DNA of 6,158 bases from positions 1 to 6,158 of the forward strand of contig JASLGJ010000558.1 in NCBI GenBank assembly GCA_030150085.1, written 5' to 3'. Under the pieces are notes generated by a model that saw only the letters and a list, made by a program, of their open reading frames with translations, did no database searches and was not told where the DNA came from. A program made the position numbers and the translations under genes. This document shows positions 1 to 6,123 of the stretch, one piece after another. Position 1 is the stretch's first letter. Every line of letters starts with the position of its first letter. The DNA is from Candidatus Elarobacter sp. GTDB lineage: Bacteria; Vulcanimicrobiota; Vulcanimicrobiia; Vulcanimicrobiales; Vulcanimicrobiaceae.

Positions 1-275
1 GCCTCGGCGACCTGCTGCGGCGTGCGGCCGCTCTCGGCCAGCGCCGCGCCCAGTACCCGGGCCACCCCCAGCTCGCGCGCGGGGAGCGCGTCGACCAGCC
101 GGTTGGGCAGCGGCACGCCCTCCCCGTCGACCCCGTCCACCCCGCACAGGCGCGCGACGGCGCGCTCGACGCTGACCGTCGAGTGGCGGGCGATGAAGTC
201 GGCGATCGGGTCGACGATCGCGCCGGCGAGCCGCCGCGCGCGGGCGACGGCCTCGTGATCGATGCGCAGTTCCAT
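1..275 (-). CDS. kamD: Lysine 5,6-aminomutase alpha subunit, N-terminal part (runs off left edge)
   Basis: The alpha (large) subunit of the adenosylcobalamin- and pyridoxal-phosphate-dependent aminomutase moves the terminal amino group of D-lysine or L-beta-lysine to the neighbouring carbon in lysine fermentation. The reverse strand encodes about 91 residues here. They open with MELRIDHEAVARARRLA, continue with RHSTVSVERAVARLCGVDGVD, then VPLPNRLVD, and end near SGRTPQQVAE. From memory, these blocks follow the N-terminus of known KamD proteins closely (TVTVERAVCRLLGIDGVD, then VPLPN, then GKTPQE). The TIM-barrel and cofactor-binding parts lie outside the window. I chose the ATG at 275 because known KamD proteins begin about there. 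An in-frame ATG at 323 would add 16 residues rich in Gly and Ser, and neither start has a strong ribosome binding site. The small subunit kamE would be expected further left. The identification rests on recalled family sequence, not on a search. Confidence 0.82.
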   Translation of the reverse strand, partial: MELRIDHEAVARARRLAGAIVDPIADFIARHSTVSVERAVARLCGVDGVDGEGVPLPNRLVDALPARELGVARVLGAALAESGRTPQQVAE

Positions 276-381
276 GGCCGACCCGAACGATTCCGGCTCG
301 GACCTGCCGCTTCCGCCAGCCATTCGTTCGGCGGAGAGCTCCCGGCCGCCGCACGCGGTCGAATCGGCGCCGGAGAGCAGC

Positions 382-410
382 TTGCCGCATCGCTTGTAAT
401 GATATACAAT
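382..410 (+). promoter_or_regulatory. Putative sigma70-type promoter for the protease-nuclease gene
   Basis: A -35-like TTGCCG at 382-387 (4 of 6 to TTGACA) is followed after exactly 17 bases by TACAAT at 405-410 (5 of 6 to TATAAT). Transcription would begin near 417 and give a leader of about 46 bases before the ATG at 463. The site lies in the most AT-rich stretch of an otherwise very GC-rich gap, between two divergent genes. It was recognised by eye only. If the host's main sigma factor departs from the usual consensus, the match means less. Confidence 0.5.
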
Positions 411-415
411 CCAAG
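393..415. promoter_or_regulatory. Imperfect 23-base palindrome over the -10 box, possible operator
   Basis: The stretch begins CTTG and ends CAAG around a central A at 404, and 7 of its 11 base pairs are symmetric. It covers the proposed -10 box at 405-410. A dimeric repressor bound here would block the rightward promoter and perhaps also act on the leftward kamD side. Partial symmetry in an AT-rich stretch can arise by chance, and no regulator gene is visible in the window, so this is only a candidate. Confidence 0.22.
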
Positions 416-447
416 CTCTAACGAGAGCCTGCTCTGCTCGCAAGCCT

Positions 448-453
448 GAGAGA
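448..453 (+). promoter_or_regulatory. Weak ribosome binding site for the protease-nuclease gene
   Basis: GAGAGA lies 9 bases before the ATG at 463. It is a partial Shine-Dalgarno match. Together with the in-frame TGA at 454-456 it fixes the start at 463. The next in-frame ATG, at 487 (residue 9), has no purine-rich tract in front of it. Confidence 0.45.
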
Positions 454-462
454 TGAACGCTC

Positions 463-2784
463 ATGGCCGTAACGCCTCGTGCCACGATGCACCACGTACC
501 GAACCGAACGGACGGGAACTGGCAGCGCGATTACTCCTCGCTGTCCATCTACGATCTGCTGCTCGCGCGCGAGGCGCGGCATGCGCAGCTGGCCAGGAAC
601 CCGAACGTCATCGGCACGGCGATCGGCCGGTACTTGATTCGCGCGGGTGAGGAACACGTCCACGTGGGGCGCGAAGCGGATATCGCTCGAATCGACGCCG
701 CTCGTGCGGCCGGCAAGGCCCGCACGGCCGCGAACTCGCGGGTCGCGCGTGATTCGTGGCCGTGCGTCCTGGTGCTCGTTCGAAAGATGCTCGCGCCCGA
801 CGACGTGCCACCCGATCAGTACATCGATCCGTTCATCGTCGTCGAGACGGATCGCCCGCCGCGCGTCGTGGTGGCCCCGGTTTGCGTCGTGGAAGCGCCC
901 ATGGTTCCGTTCGCGGCGCGCGGCTTCGACGTCCAGACGATGCCGCCGTCACCGGTCGGAGGCGGGTACCCGATCTTCACCGACGTCCAAGGCCGGCGCC
1001 ATACCGGTACGGTCGGGTGCATCGTCACCGACGGTAGAACCCGCTATGCCTTGACGAATCGGCACGTGGCCGGAGCCCCCGGGACGGAAGTGTTTCCGTC
1101 GCTATCGTTTCGCAGCACGCGCTTGGGCCAAACCGCGGAATCGGTCGGGCGGCTGCCGTTCAACGACGTTTGGCCTTTGCTGCCTCCCTCCCGCTCGAGC
1201 TCGCCTGTCGACGCGGCGCTCGTCGAGCTCGACGACGTCGACGACGTGACGGCTAAACTGTACCGCCCCCGGCACGGCGTACCGAACGGCGCGCTGCTGG
1301 GCCCGATCCTCAACACCGATGAGTTCGCTCTGGATTTGGACTGGATCGGTCGCGGGCTCAATGCCTTCGGGGCCGTGTCGGGCACGATGGCGGGTACTAT
1401 CCTCGGCTTCCTCTACCGCTACGTCGACGAAGGCGGGACGGACTACACGTGCGACGTGCTGATCGCCTCGGACGACGGCGGGGCGACGATGCACCCGGGC
1501 GACTCGGGAACGCTGTGGACGTATGTGGACCGCGAGGCACGGCAGCGCCCCTTCGCGCTCCAGTGGGGCGGCGAGCACCACCGCTGGGACTATGGCGCAA
1601 AGCTCCAGACGTTCGCCTTGGCGACCTTCATCAGCAACGCGACGCGCGCGCTGCAGGTTCGCATCGAAGCCGACCTCAACGTGGAAGGCCCGGAGTATTG
1701 GGGAAAGACGGGGCATTTCATCATCGGCGACTTGAGCCCGGACTTCATCCGCGACGGCGAGCTGCGGGCATTCTTCCAAGCGAACCGCGAGCTCCTCTCG
1801 AACAATCCGCAGGACCCCTGGAAGATCGTGCATCCCGCGGAGTTCGTCGGTCTGGCGGACGTGCCGGACCTCGTATGGCGCAACACGCGCATGAAATACG
1901 AGGGACCCAACCACTACATCGATCTCGATCTCACCGGCTACGACAAGCACAAGGACGATACCGTGGGCGGGCTCTTGACGAAACACGACTACGATCCCGC
2001 ACCGGTTCAAGAGTTGTACGACGACGCAAACAACGACCCTGGCCGCCCCAAGGACAGCCATAAGAAAGACGGCTCGCTCAAGAACTTCGACGGCATGCTG
2101 CCTTGGCGAGTAGGCCAGCTCTTCAACGTGATGGTCAAAGCCGTTTCGAGCGGCGATCTCGAGCTGTATTTCGTCGCGGCGGGCACCTGCGCTCACTACG
2201 TCGGCGACGGCTGCCAAAGCCTCCACGGGGCGAAATGGACCAATGGGCGTCCCGGAGAGCCTCCCGGCGCGCACAGCGCATACGAAGACGACATGCTCGA
2301 CGACAACGATGGTTTCGACGAGGCCTTGCGGGCCTACGTGAAGGCGCACCTTCCCAAGCGCCGCGCGCCGGCGGCGGTCGGAACCGGCCGCGATGCGGCC
2401 AAGGCGCTGCACGAGCTGCTCGCAGCGACGCAGGAGCTGCTGCCGCCGAGCGAGATTCTCGACCTCTACCAGCACCTTCTCGCGAAGCACACGAAACCCA
2501 ACGGAACCCGGGACAAGATCGGGATCGCGCAAGGGCTCTGGGACACGCTGGGCGCGCGCACGCTTCAGGTCATGTTCGCCGGCTGCGACACGCTGGCGAC
2601 GCTTTGGGAGCAGGCCTGGCGCGCGGGAGCGGCCGCCCCGGGAGCCACGGTTCCCGTTCTGGCGGCCAACGGAAACGCAACGGTCATGAGCCCCGCCCGG
2701 CTGGCGGGCCTCGTCCGCCAGTCGCAGACGTGTCCTTCGTACGGGTTGCAGAAGATGATCGCCGATCACACGATCTGGGAATAG
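463..2784 (+). CDS. Trypsin-like serine protease fused to a zinc-dependent S1/P1 nuclease or phospholipase C-type domain
   Basis: A 773-residue two-enzyme protein without a visible signal peptide or membrane segment, so probably cytoplasmic. Residues 1-160 are a lead region seen in some uncharacterised bacterial proteases (NPNVIGTAIGRYLIR at 46-60, then SWPCVLVLV at 98-106). Residues 165-400 form a trypsin-fold protease: His201 in LTNRHVAG, Asp250 in VDAALVEL, Ser348 in HPGDSGTLW. Thr342 stands where trypsin has Asp189, so trypsin-like Arg/Lys specificity is unlikely. Residues 413-720 carry the zinc ligands of the S1/P1 nuclease and phospholipase C fold: Trp413, His418, Asp466 or Asp469, His484, His578, Asp582, His588, His604, Glu608. 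Spacings WxxxxH and HxxxDxxxxxH match P1 nuclease. Trp413 is normally the mature N-terminus, which suggests activation by cleavage at Tyr412-Trp413. The substrate is unknown: nucleic acid or phospholipid. The ATG at 463 follows an in-frame TGA at 454-456, so no earlier start is possible; GAGAGA at 448-453 is a weak ribosome binding site. Lower GC than its neighbours suggests transfer. Confidence 0.85.
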   Translation: MAVTPRATMHHVPNRTDGNWQRDYSSLSIYDLLLAREARHAQLARNPNVIGTAIGRYLIRAGEEHVHVGREADIARIDAARAAGKARTAANSRVARDSWPCVLVLVRKMLAPDDVPPDQYIDPFIVVETDRPPRVVVAPVCVVEAPMVPFAARGFDVQTMPPSPVGGGYPIFTDVQGRRHTGTVGCIVTDGRTRYALTNRHVAGAPGTEVFPSLSFRSTRLGQTAESVGRLPFNDVWPLLPPSRSSSPVDAALVELDDVDDVTAKLYRPRHGVPNGALLGPILNTDEFALDLDWIGRGLNAFGAVSGTMAGTILGFLYRYVDEGGTDYTCDVLIASDDGGATMHPGDSGTLWTYVDREARQRPFALQWGGEHHRWDYGAKLQTFALATFISNATRALQVRIEADLNVEGPEYWGKTGHFIIGDLSPDFIRDGELRAFFQANRELLSNNPQDPWKIVHPAEFVGLADVPDLVWRNTRMKYEGPNHYIDLDLTGYDKHKDDTVGGLLTKHDYDPAPVQELYDDANNDPGRPKDSHKKDGSLKNFDGMLPWRVGQLFNVMVKAVSSGDLELYFVAAGTCAHYVGDGCQSLHGAKWTNGRPGEPPGAHSAYEDDMLDDNDGFDEALRAYVKAHLPKRRAPAAVGTGRDAAKALHELLAATQELLPPSEILDLYQHLLAKHTKPNGTRDKIGIAQGLWDTLGARTLQVMFAGCDTLATLWEQAWRAGAAAPGATVPVLAANGNATVMSPARLAGLVRQSQTCPSYGLQKMIADHTIWE

Positions 2785-3719
2785 CGGTGCGCGCGCCACC
2801 ACTCCAGCGTGCGGGCCAGGCCGGTGCGCAGCGGCACGCGCGGCTCCCAGCCCAGCAGGCCGCGGGCGCGCGCGATGTCGGGCTTGCGCCGGGTGGGATC
2901 GTCGGGCGGGAGCGGGCGGGTCTCGACCCGCAGCGGCACCCCGGCCAGCTCGGCCACGATGTCCGCGAAGGCGCGGATCGTGGTCTCCTCGGGGTTGCCC
3001 AGGTTGACGACCGCGCCGCGCGCGCCGTCGTGCGCGGCCAGGCGCACGATCCCCTCGACCAGGTCGTCGACGTAGGTGAACGAGCGCGTCTGCGCGCCGT
3101 CGCCGTAGATCGTCAGCGGCTGGCCCGCCAGCGCTTGGCCGAGCAGGTTGGGCACCACCCGCCCGTCGTTCGCGGCCAGGCGCGGGCCGTAGGTGTTGAA
3201 GATGCGCACCGTGCGCGCGTCCAGCGCCGGGCGCAGGCGCAGCCGCGTGCTGACCAGCGCCTCGCCGAAGCGCTTGGCCTCGTCGTAGCAGGCCCGCGGC
3301 CCGACCGGGTTGACGTTGCCCCAGTACGACTCGACCTGCGGGTGGACCAGCGGGTCGCCGTAGACTTCCGACGTGGAGGCGTACACCAGGCGCGCGCCGC
3401 GGCGCTCGGCCAGCTCGCAGGCGTGCTCGGTGCCGCGGCTGTTGACCGCCAGCGTCTCGAGCGCCAGGCGGGCGTAGTCGACCGGGCTGGCCGGCGAGGC
3501 GAAGTGCAGCACCAGATCGAGCGCGCCGTCGACCGGGATCCCGGCGCTGACGTCGGCGCGCACGAACGCGAAGCCCGGCTGCGTTCGCGCGTCCGCGAGG
3601 TTGGCGAGCGAGCCGGTGCAGAGGTCGTCGACCGCGACCACCTCGTGCCCGTCGCGCAGGTAGCGGTCGACCAGGTGCGAGCCGACGAAGCCCGCCCCGC
3701 CGGTCACGACCACGCGCAC
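2766..3719 (-). CDS. uxs: UDP-glucuronate decarboxylase (UDP-xylose synthase)
   Basis: A cytoplasmic short-chain dehydrogenase/reductase-family enzyme that oxidises UDP-glucuronate at C4 with bound NAD, decarboxylates it, and reduces the intermediate to UDP-xylose. The 317 residues show the NAD-binding TGGAGFVG at 6-13, HFASPASPVDY at 72-82, the active-site STSEVYGDP at 115-123 with Glu118, and the catalytic YxxxK as Tyr145 and Lys149 in PRACYDEAKR. RIFNTYGPR is at 172-180. The SEVYG glutamate and the VNPVGPRACYDEAKR block mark decarboxylases rather than 4-epimerases or dTDP-glucose dehydratases. The start is a GTG one base after the ugd stop, so translation is probably coupled to ugd, whose product is this enzyme's substrate. 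Length is normal for the bacterial form. The last five residues (YSQIV) and the TGA fall inside the 3' end of the convergent protease-nuclease gene, which suggests that the original stop was replaced. Confidence 0.92.
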   Translation of the reverse strand: MRVVVTGGAGFVGSHLVDRYLRDGHEVVAVDDLCTGSLANLADARTQPGFAFVRADVSAGIPVDGALDLVLHFASPASPVDYARLALETLAVNSRGTEHACELAERRGARLVYASTSEVYGDPLVHPQVESYWGNVNPVGPRACYDEAKRFGEALVSTRLRLRPALDARTVRIFNTYGPRLAANDGRVVPNLLGQALAGQPLTIYGDGAQTRSFTYVDDLVEGIVRLAAHDGARGAVVNLGNPEETTIRAFADIVAELAGVPLRVETRPLPPDDPTRRKPDIARARGLLGWEPRVPLRTGLARTLEWWRAHRYSQIV

Positions 3720-3720
3720 G

Positions 3721-5088
3721 CTACGCCACGTCGCTCCCGCCGGCCCGGCGGTCGAGCGCCGCGAGCTGCGCGGCGCGCCCGATCCCGGCGTAGTGGAAGC
3801 CCGCTCGCGTGAAGCGGGCCGGCTCGTAGAAGTTGCGCGCGTCGACCACGATCCGCCGCCGCATGGTCGCGCGCAGGCGCGCCAGGTCGAGCTCGCGGTA
3901 GGCGTTCCACTCGGTCGCCAGCACCAGCGCGTCGGCGCCCAGCGCGACCGCGTGGTGGTCGCCGGGCGGCGCGTAGCTCACCCGCTCGCCCAGCAGCGCG
4001 CGGGCGTTCTCGGTCGCCACCGGGTCGTGCACGCACACCTGCGCGCCGGCCGCGAGCAGGGCCTCGATCAGGGCCAGCGCGGGCGAGGCGCGCACGTCGT
4101 CGGTCTGGGGCTTGAAGGCCAGCCCCAGCACGCCGACCCGCTTGCGCGCCAAGCCGTCGAGCAGGTAGGCGATGCGCGCGCACAGGCGCTCGATCTGGCG
4201 CGCGTTGACCGCCAGCACCGCGTCGAGCAGGGTCGGCTCGACCGCCGCGTCCTCGGCGATGCGGCGCAGCGCGGCGACGTCCTTGGGCAGGCACGAGCCG
4301 CCGAAGCCCAGCCCCGCGCCCAGGAACGCGGTGCCGATGCGCTTGTCGGCGCCCGCCCCGGCGACGACCGTCTGCACGTCCGCCCCGACCCGCTCGCAGA
4401 TCGCCGCGATCTCGTTGGCGAACGAGACCTTGGTCGCGAGAAACGCGTTGGCGGTGTACTTGATCATCTCGGCGGTGTGCACGTCGGTCACGATCAGCGG
4501 CGCGTTGAGCGGGGCGTAGAGCTCGCGCAGGAGCGCTGCGGCCTGGGGGTCCTCGCAGCCGATCACGATCCGGTCGGGGGCGAAGAAGTCCGCCACCGCG
4601 CTGCCCTCGCGCAGGAACTCGGGGTTCGAGGCGACCACCGCGTCGTGGCGCGCGGTGCGCTGCTCGCGCACGATCGCGGCGACCAGGTCGCCCGTCTCGA
4701 CCGGCACGGTCGACTTGTTGACGATCACCGTCGGCCCGTCGAGCAGGCGCGCGATCGTGCGCGCCGCGGCGCGCACCGCGCTCAGGTCGGCCCGCCCGTC
4801 GGCGGCCGGCGGCGTGCCGACCGCGACGAACACCGCGCCCATTCCGGCCACCGCTTCGGCCGGGTCGTCCGCGAAGCGCAGCCGCCCCGCGCGCACGCCG
4901 CGCTCGACCAGCTCCAGCAGGCCCGGCTCGTGGATCGGCAGCGCGCCCGCGCGCAGCGTCGCGAGCTTGGCCGCGTCGACGTCGTGCAGCACGACGCCGC
5001 GGCCCAGCTCGGCGAAGCACGCCGCGGTCACCAAACCGACGTAGCCCGCGCCGAAGACGCCGATCCCCGTTCGCTCACCGCTCAGCAT
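3721..5088 (-). CDS. ugd: UDP-glucose 6-dehydrogenase
   Basis: Oxidises UDP-glucose to UDP-glucuronate with two NAD+ in the cytoplasm, giving the substrate for the decarboxylase encoded next. The 455 residues have the usual family length and order: NAD-binding GAGYVG at 13-18, IHEPGL at 52-57, VGTPP at 90-94, NKSTVPVETG at 124-133, NPEFLREGSA at 155-164, the central-domain Lys210 and Asn214 in EMIKYTANAF, the catalytic Cys266 in GFGGSCLPKD with Asp270, and the C-terminal LAFKPQTDDVRASPA around 323-337 with Arg333. All key residues are present, so it should be active. The ATG at 5088 has the purine run GGGGGGAA (5106 down to 5099) 10 bases upstream. The gene leads a two-gene leftward unit with uxs and is divergent from the sulfotransferase gene. 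UDP-N-acetylmannosamine or GDP-mannose dehydrogenase are the related alternatives; the active-site blocks and the uxs neighbour favour UDP-glucose. Confidence 0.95.
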   Translation of the reverse strand: MLSGERTGIGVFGAGYVGLVTAACFAELGRGVVLHDVDAAKLATLRAGALPIHEPGLLELVERGVRAGRLRFADDPAEAVAGMGAVFVAVGTPPAADGRADLSAVRAAARTIARLLDGPTVIVNKSTVPVETGDLVAAIVREQRTARHDAVVASNPEFLREGSAVADFFAPDRIVIGCEDPQAAALLRELYAPLNAPLIVTDVHTAEMIKYTANAFLATKVSFANEIAAICERVGADVQTVVAGAGADKRIGTAFLGAGLGFGGSCLPKDVAALRRIAEDAAVEPTLLDAVLAVNARQIERLCARIAYLLDGLARKRVGVLGLAFKPQTDDVRASPALALIEALLAAGAQVCVHDPVATENARALLGERVSYAPPGDHHAVALGADALVLATEWNAYRELDLARLRATMRRRIVVDARNFYEPARFTRAGFHYAGIGRAAQLAALDRRAGGSDVA

Positions 5089-5098
5089 GGCGCTCGTG

Positions 5099-5106
5099 TT
5101 CCCCCC
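5099..5106 (-). promoter_or_regulatory. Ribosome binding site of ugd
   Basis: Read on the reverse strand this is GGGGGGAA, 10 bases before the ATG at 5088. It supports that start over later in-frame codons. It overlaps the edge of the tandem repeat region. Confidence 0.5.
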
Positions 5107-5143
5107 GGGCGGGCGAGCGAATCGAGCGGGCGGGCGGGCGAAT
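5107..5143. repeat. Tandem 16-base direct repeat between ugd and the sulfotransferase gene
   Basis: GGGCGGGCGAGCGAAT at 5107-5122 recurs at 5128-5143 as GGGCGGGCGGGCGAAT, with one mismatch. The copies start 21 bases apart, which is two helical turns and would place them on the same DNA face. They lie in the only gap between the two divergent genes, where both promoters must be. They may be regulator sites or simple expansion of a GGGC run; the sequence alone does not decide. No clear -10 or -35 boxes can be seen in this gap. Confidence 0.5.
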
Positions 5144-5177
5144 GAGAGCTTGCCGCGGGCGCGAACCAGTCCGGGTG

Positions 5178-6107
5178 ATGGACGGCGGCGCGGCGCGGAT
5201 CATGCTGGCCTGCTCGATGAAGAGCGGCTCGACCTACGTGGCGCAGGTGCTGGCGCGCTACCTGCGCAGCGAAGCCGGCAACGCCGACCTCGACCTCTAC
5301 TGGCCGGCCGAGCAGAACCTCTCGCGCGAGATCCTGGCCGCGCTGGGCGGACGCTCGTTCGTGCTCCAGATGCACCTCCGCCCGCACCCGCCCAACCTGG
5401 CGCTGCTGCGCGAGCACGGGATCGCGCTGCTGCTGCAGTGGCGCAACCTGGGCGACACGCTGGCCTCGTTCGACGACCACGTGCGCATCTTCAGCGAGTT
5501 CCAGCCGGTCTGCTACATGCACGACCGCGCGGCGTACCTGGCGCTGGACGAGCAGGACCGCTACGCCTTCCTGATCCGCAACGCGCTGCCGTGGTACCTC
5601 GGCTTCTATCTGGCCTGGCGCCGCCTGCACGCGCGCTTCGGCGCGTACGAGCGGATGGTGGCCGACCCGCCGGCCTTCTTCCGCGAAGCGCTGGCCGAGC
5701 TGAACGTGCCGCTGGACGAGGCCCGCCTGGCCGCCGCGCTCGCGCCGCGCGGCGCGACCGACCGTTTGAACGTGGGCCGGGTCGGGCGCTCCGCCGAGCG
5801 CTTCTCGGACGAGACGAAGCGCCTCTTGGAGCGCACCGTGCTGGAGTACGTGCCGGCCGACGAGCTCGACGTGCTGCTCTGGGAGCTGCCCTGGGACGTG
5901 CCCGCGCTCGCGCCGCGCTCGGCGCACGACGGCGCGGTGGTCGGCGTGGCGGGCGACGACCGGCGCTACTTCGTCTCGCGCGGGGTGCGGCGCTGGATCT
6001 CCTCGCCGGCCTGGATCGCCTCGCGCTGGAAGCTGCGCGACCGGCCCCAGCGCATCATCGCGCAAGCCGAGCTGGACGCGCTGCGCGACGGCGGCGTGCT
6101 GTTCTAG
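5178..6107 (+). CDS. Sulfotransferase-family protein with extra C-terminal module
   Basis: Probably transfers sulfate from PAPS to a carbohydrate or other acceptor. Numbered from the ATG at 5178 (309 residues), SMKSGSTY at 13-20 is the 5'-phosphosulfate loop with Lys15. RNLGDTLAS at 89-97 is the 3'-phosphate motif, with Arg89 and Ser97 at the usual spacing of eight. GRVGRSAERFSDE at 200-212 resembles the late GxxGxxxxxF PAPS-binding segment. Residues 250-309 go beyond the usual domain and form a short aromatic and basic module (YFVSRGVRRWISS at 264-276) of unknown role. There is no signal peptide or membrane span, so it is cytoplasmic. An ATG at 5142 is also in frame, but the 12 codons it adds include AGA, GCT, GAA and CCA, unlike the rest of the gene, and lie in the repeat; I prefer 5178, although neither start has a good ribosome binding site. 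It is divergent from ugd and uxs, which fits sulfation of a glycan. No acceptor can be named. Confidence 0.78.
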   Translation: MDGGAARIMLACSMKSGSTYVAQVLARYLRSEAGNADLDLYWPAEQNLSREILAALGGRSFVLQMHLRPHPPNLALLREHGIALLLQWRNLGDTLASFDDHVRIFSEFQPVCYMHDRAAYLALDEQDRYAFLIRNALPWYLGFYLAWRRLHARFGAYERMVADPPAFFREALAELNVPLDEARLAAALAPRGATDRLNVGRVGRSAERFSDETKRLLERTVLEYVPADELDVLLWELPWDVPALAPRSAHDGAVVGVAGDDRRYFVSRGVRRWISSPAWIASRWKLRDRPQRIIAQAELDALRDGGVLF

Positions 6108-6123
6108 GCGCCGCGCCGCGCGC

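Noticed and set aside
183..449. A small forward frame of 88 residues before the protease-nuclease gene
   Set aside because: It starts inside the kamD fragment on the opposite strand and runs across the promoter region. It has no ribosome binding site or recognisable sequence.
1102..2802. A 566-residue open frame on the reverse strand inside the protease-nuclease gene
   Set aside because: It is antisense to a gene with intact catalytic motifs for two enzymes. Its translation is low in complexity (many Arg, Val, Ala) with no recognisable motif, and long antisense frames are common at high GC.
2103..3812. A 569-residue forward open frame across the protease-nuclease end and uxs
   Set aside because: It is a shadow frame over two well-supported genes, Arg- and Ala-rich without domain motifs.
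3704..5020. A second reverse-strand frame of 438 residues inside ugd
   Set aside because: It is a frame-shifted reading of ugd, extremely Arg/Gly/Ala-rich, with no motif.
3793..5145. A 450-residue forward open frame opposite ugd
   Set aside because: It is antisense to ugd, which has every catalytic residue; the composition is typical of a GC-driven shadow frame.
5082..6065. A 327-residue reverse frame opposite the sulfotransferase gene
   Set aside because: It is antisense to a gene with clear PAPS-binding motifs and reads as low-complexity Arg/Ala/Val sequence.
6108..6123. GC-rich near-palindromic bases after the sulfotransferase stop as a terminator
   Set aside because: The run of GCGCC units has no clear stem-loop with a following T-run, and such runs are ordinary at this GC.
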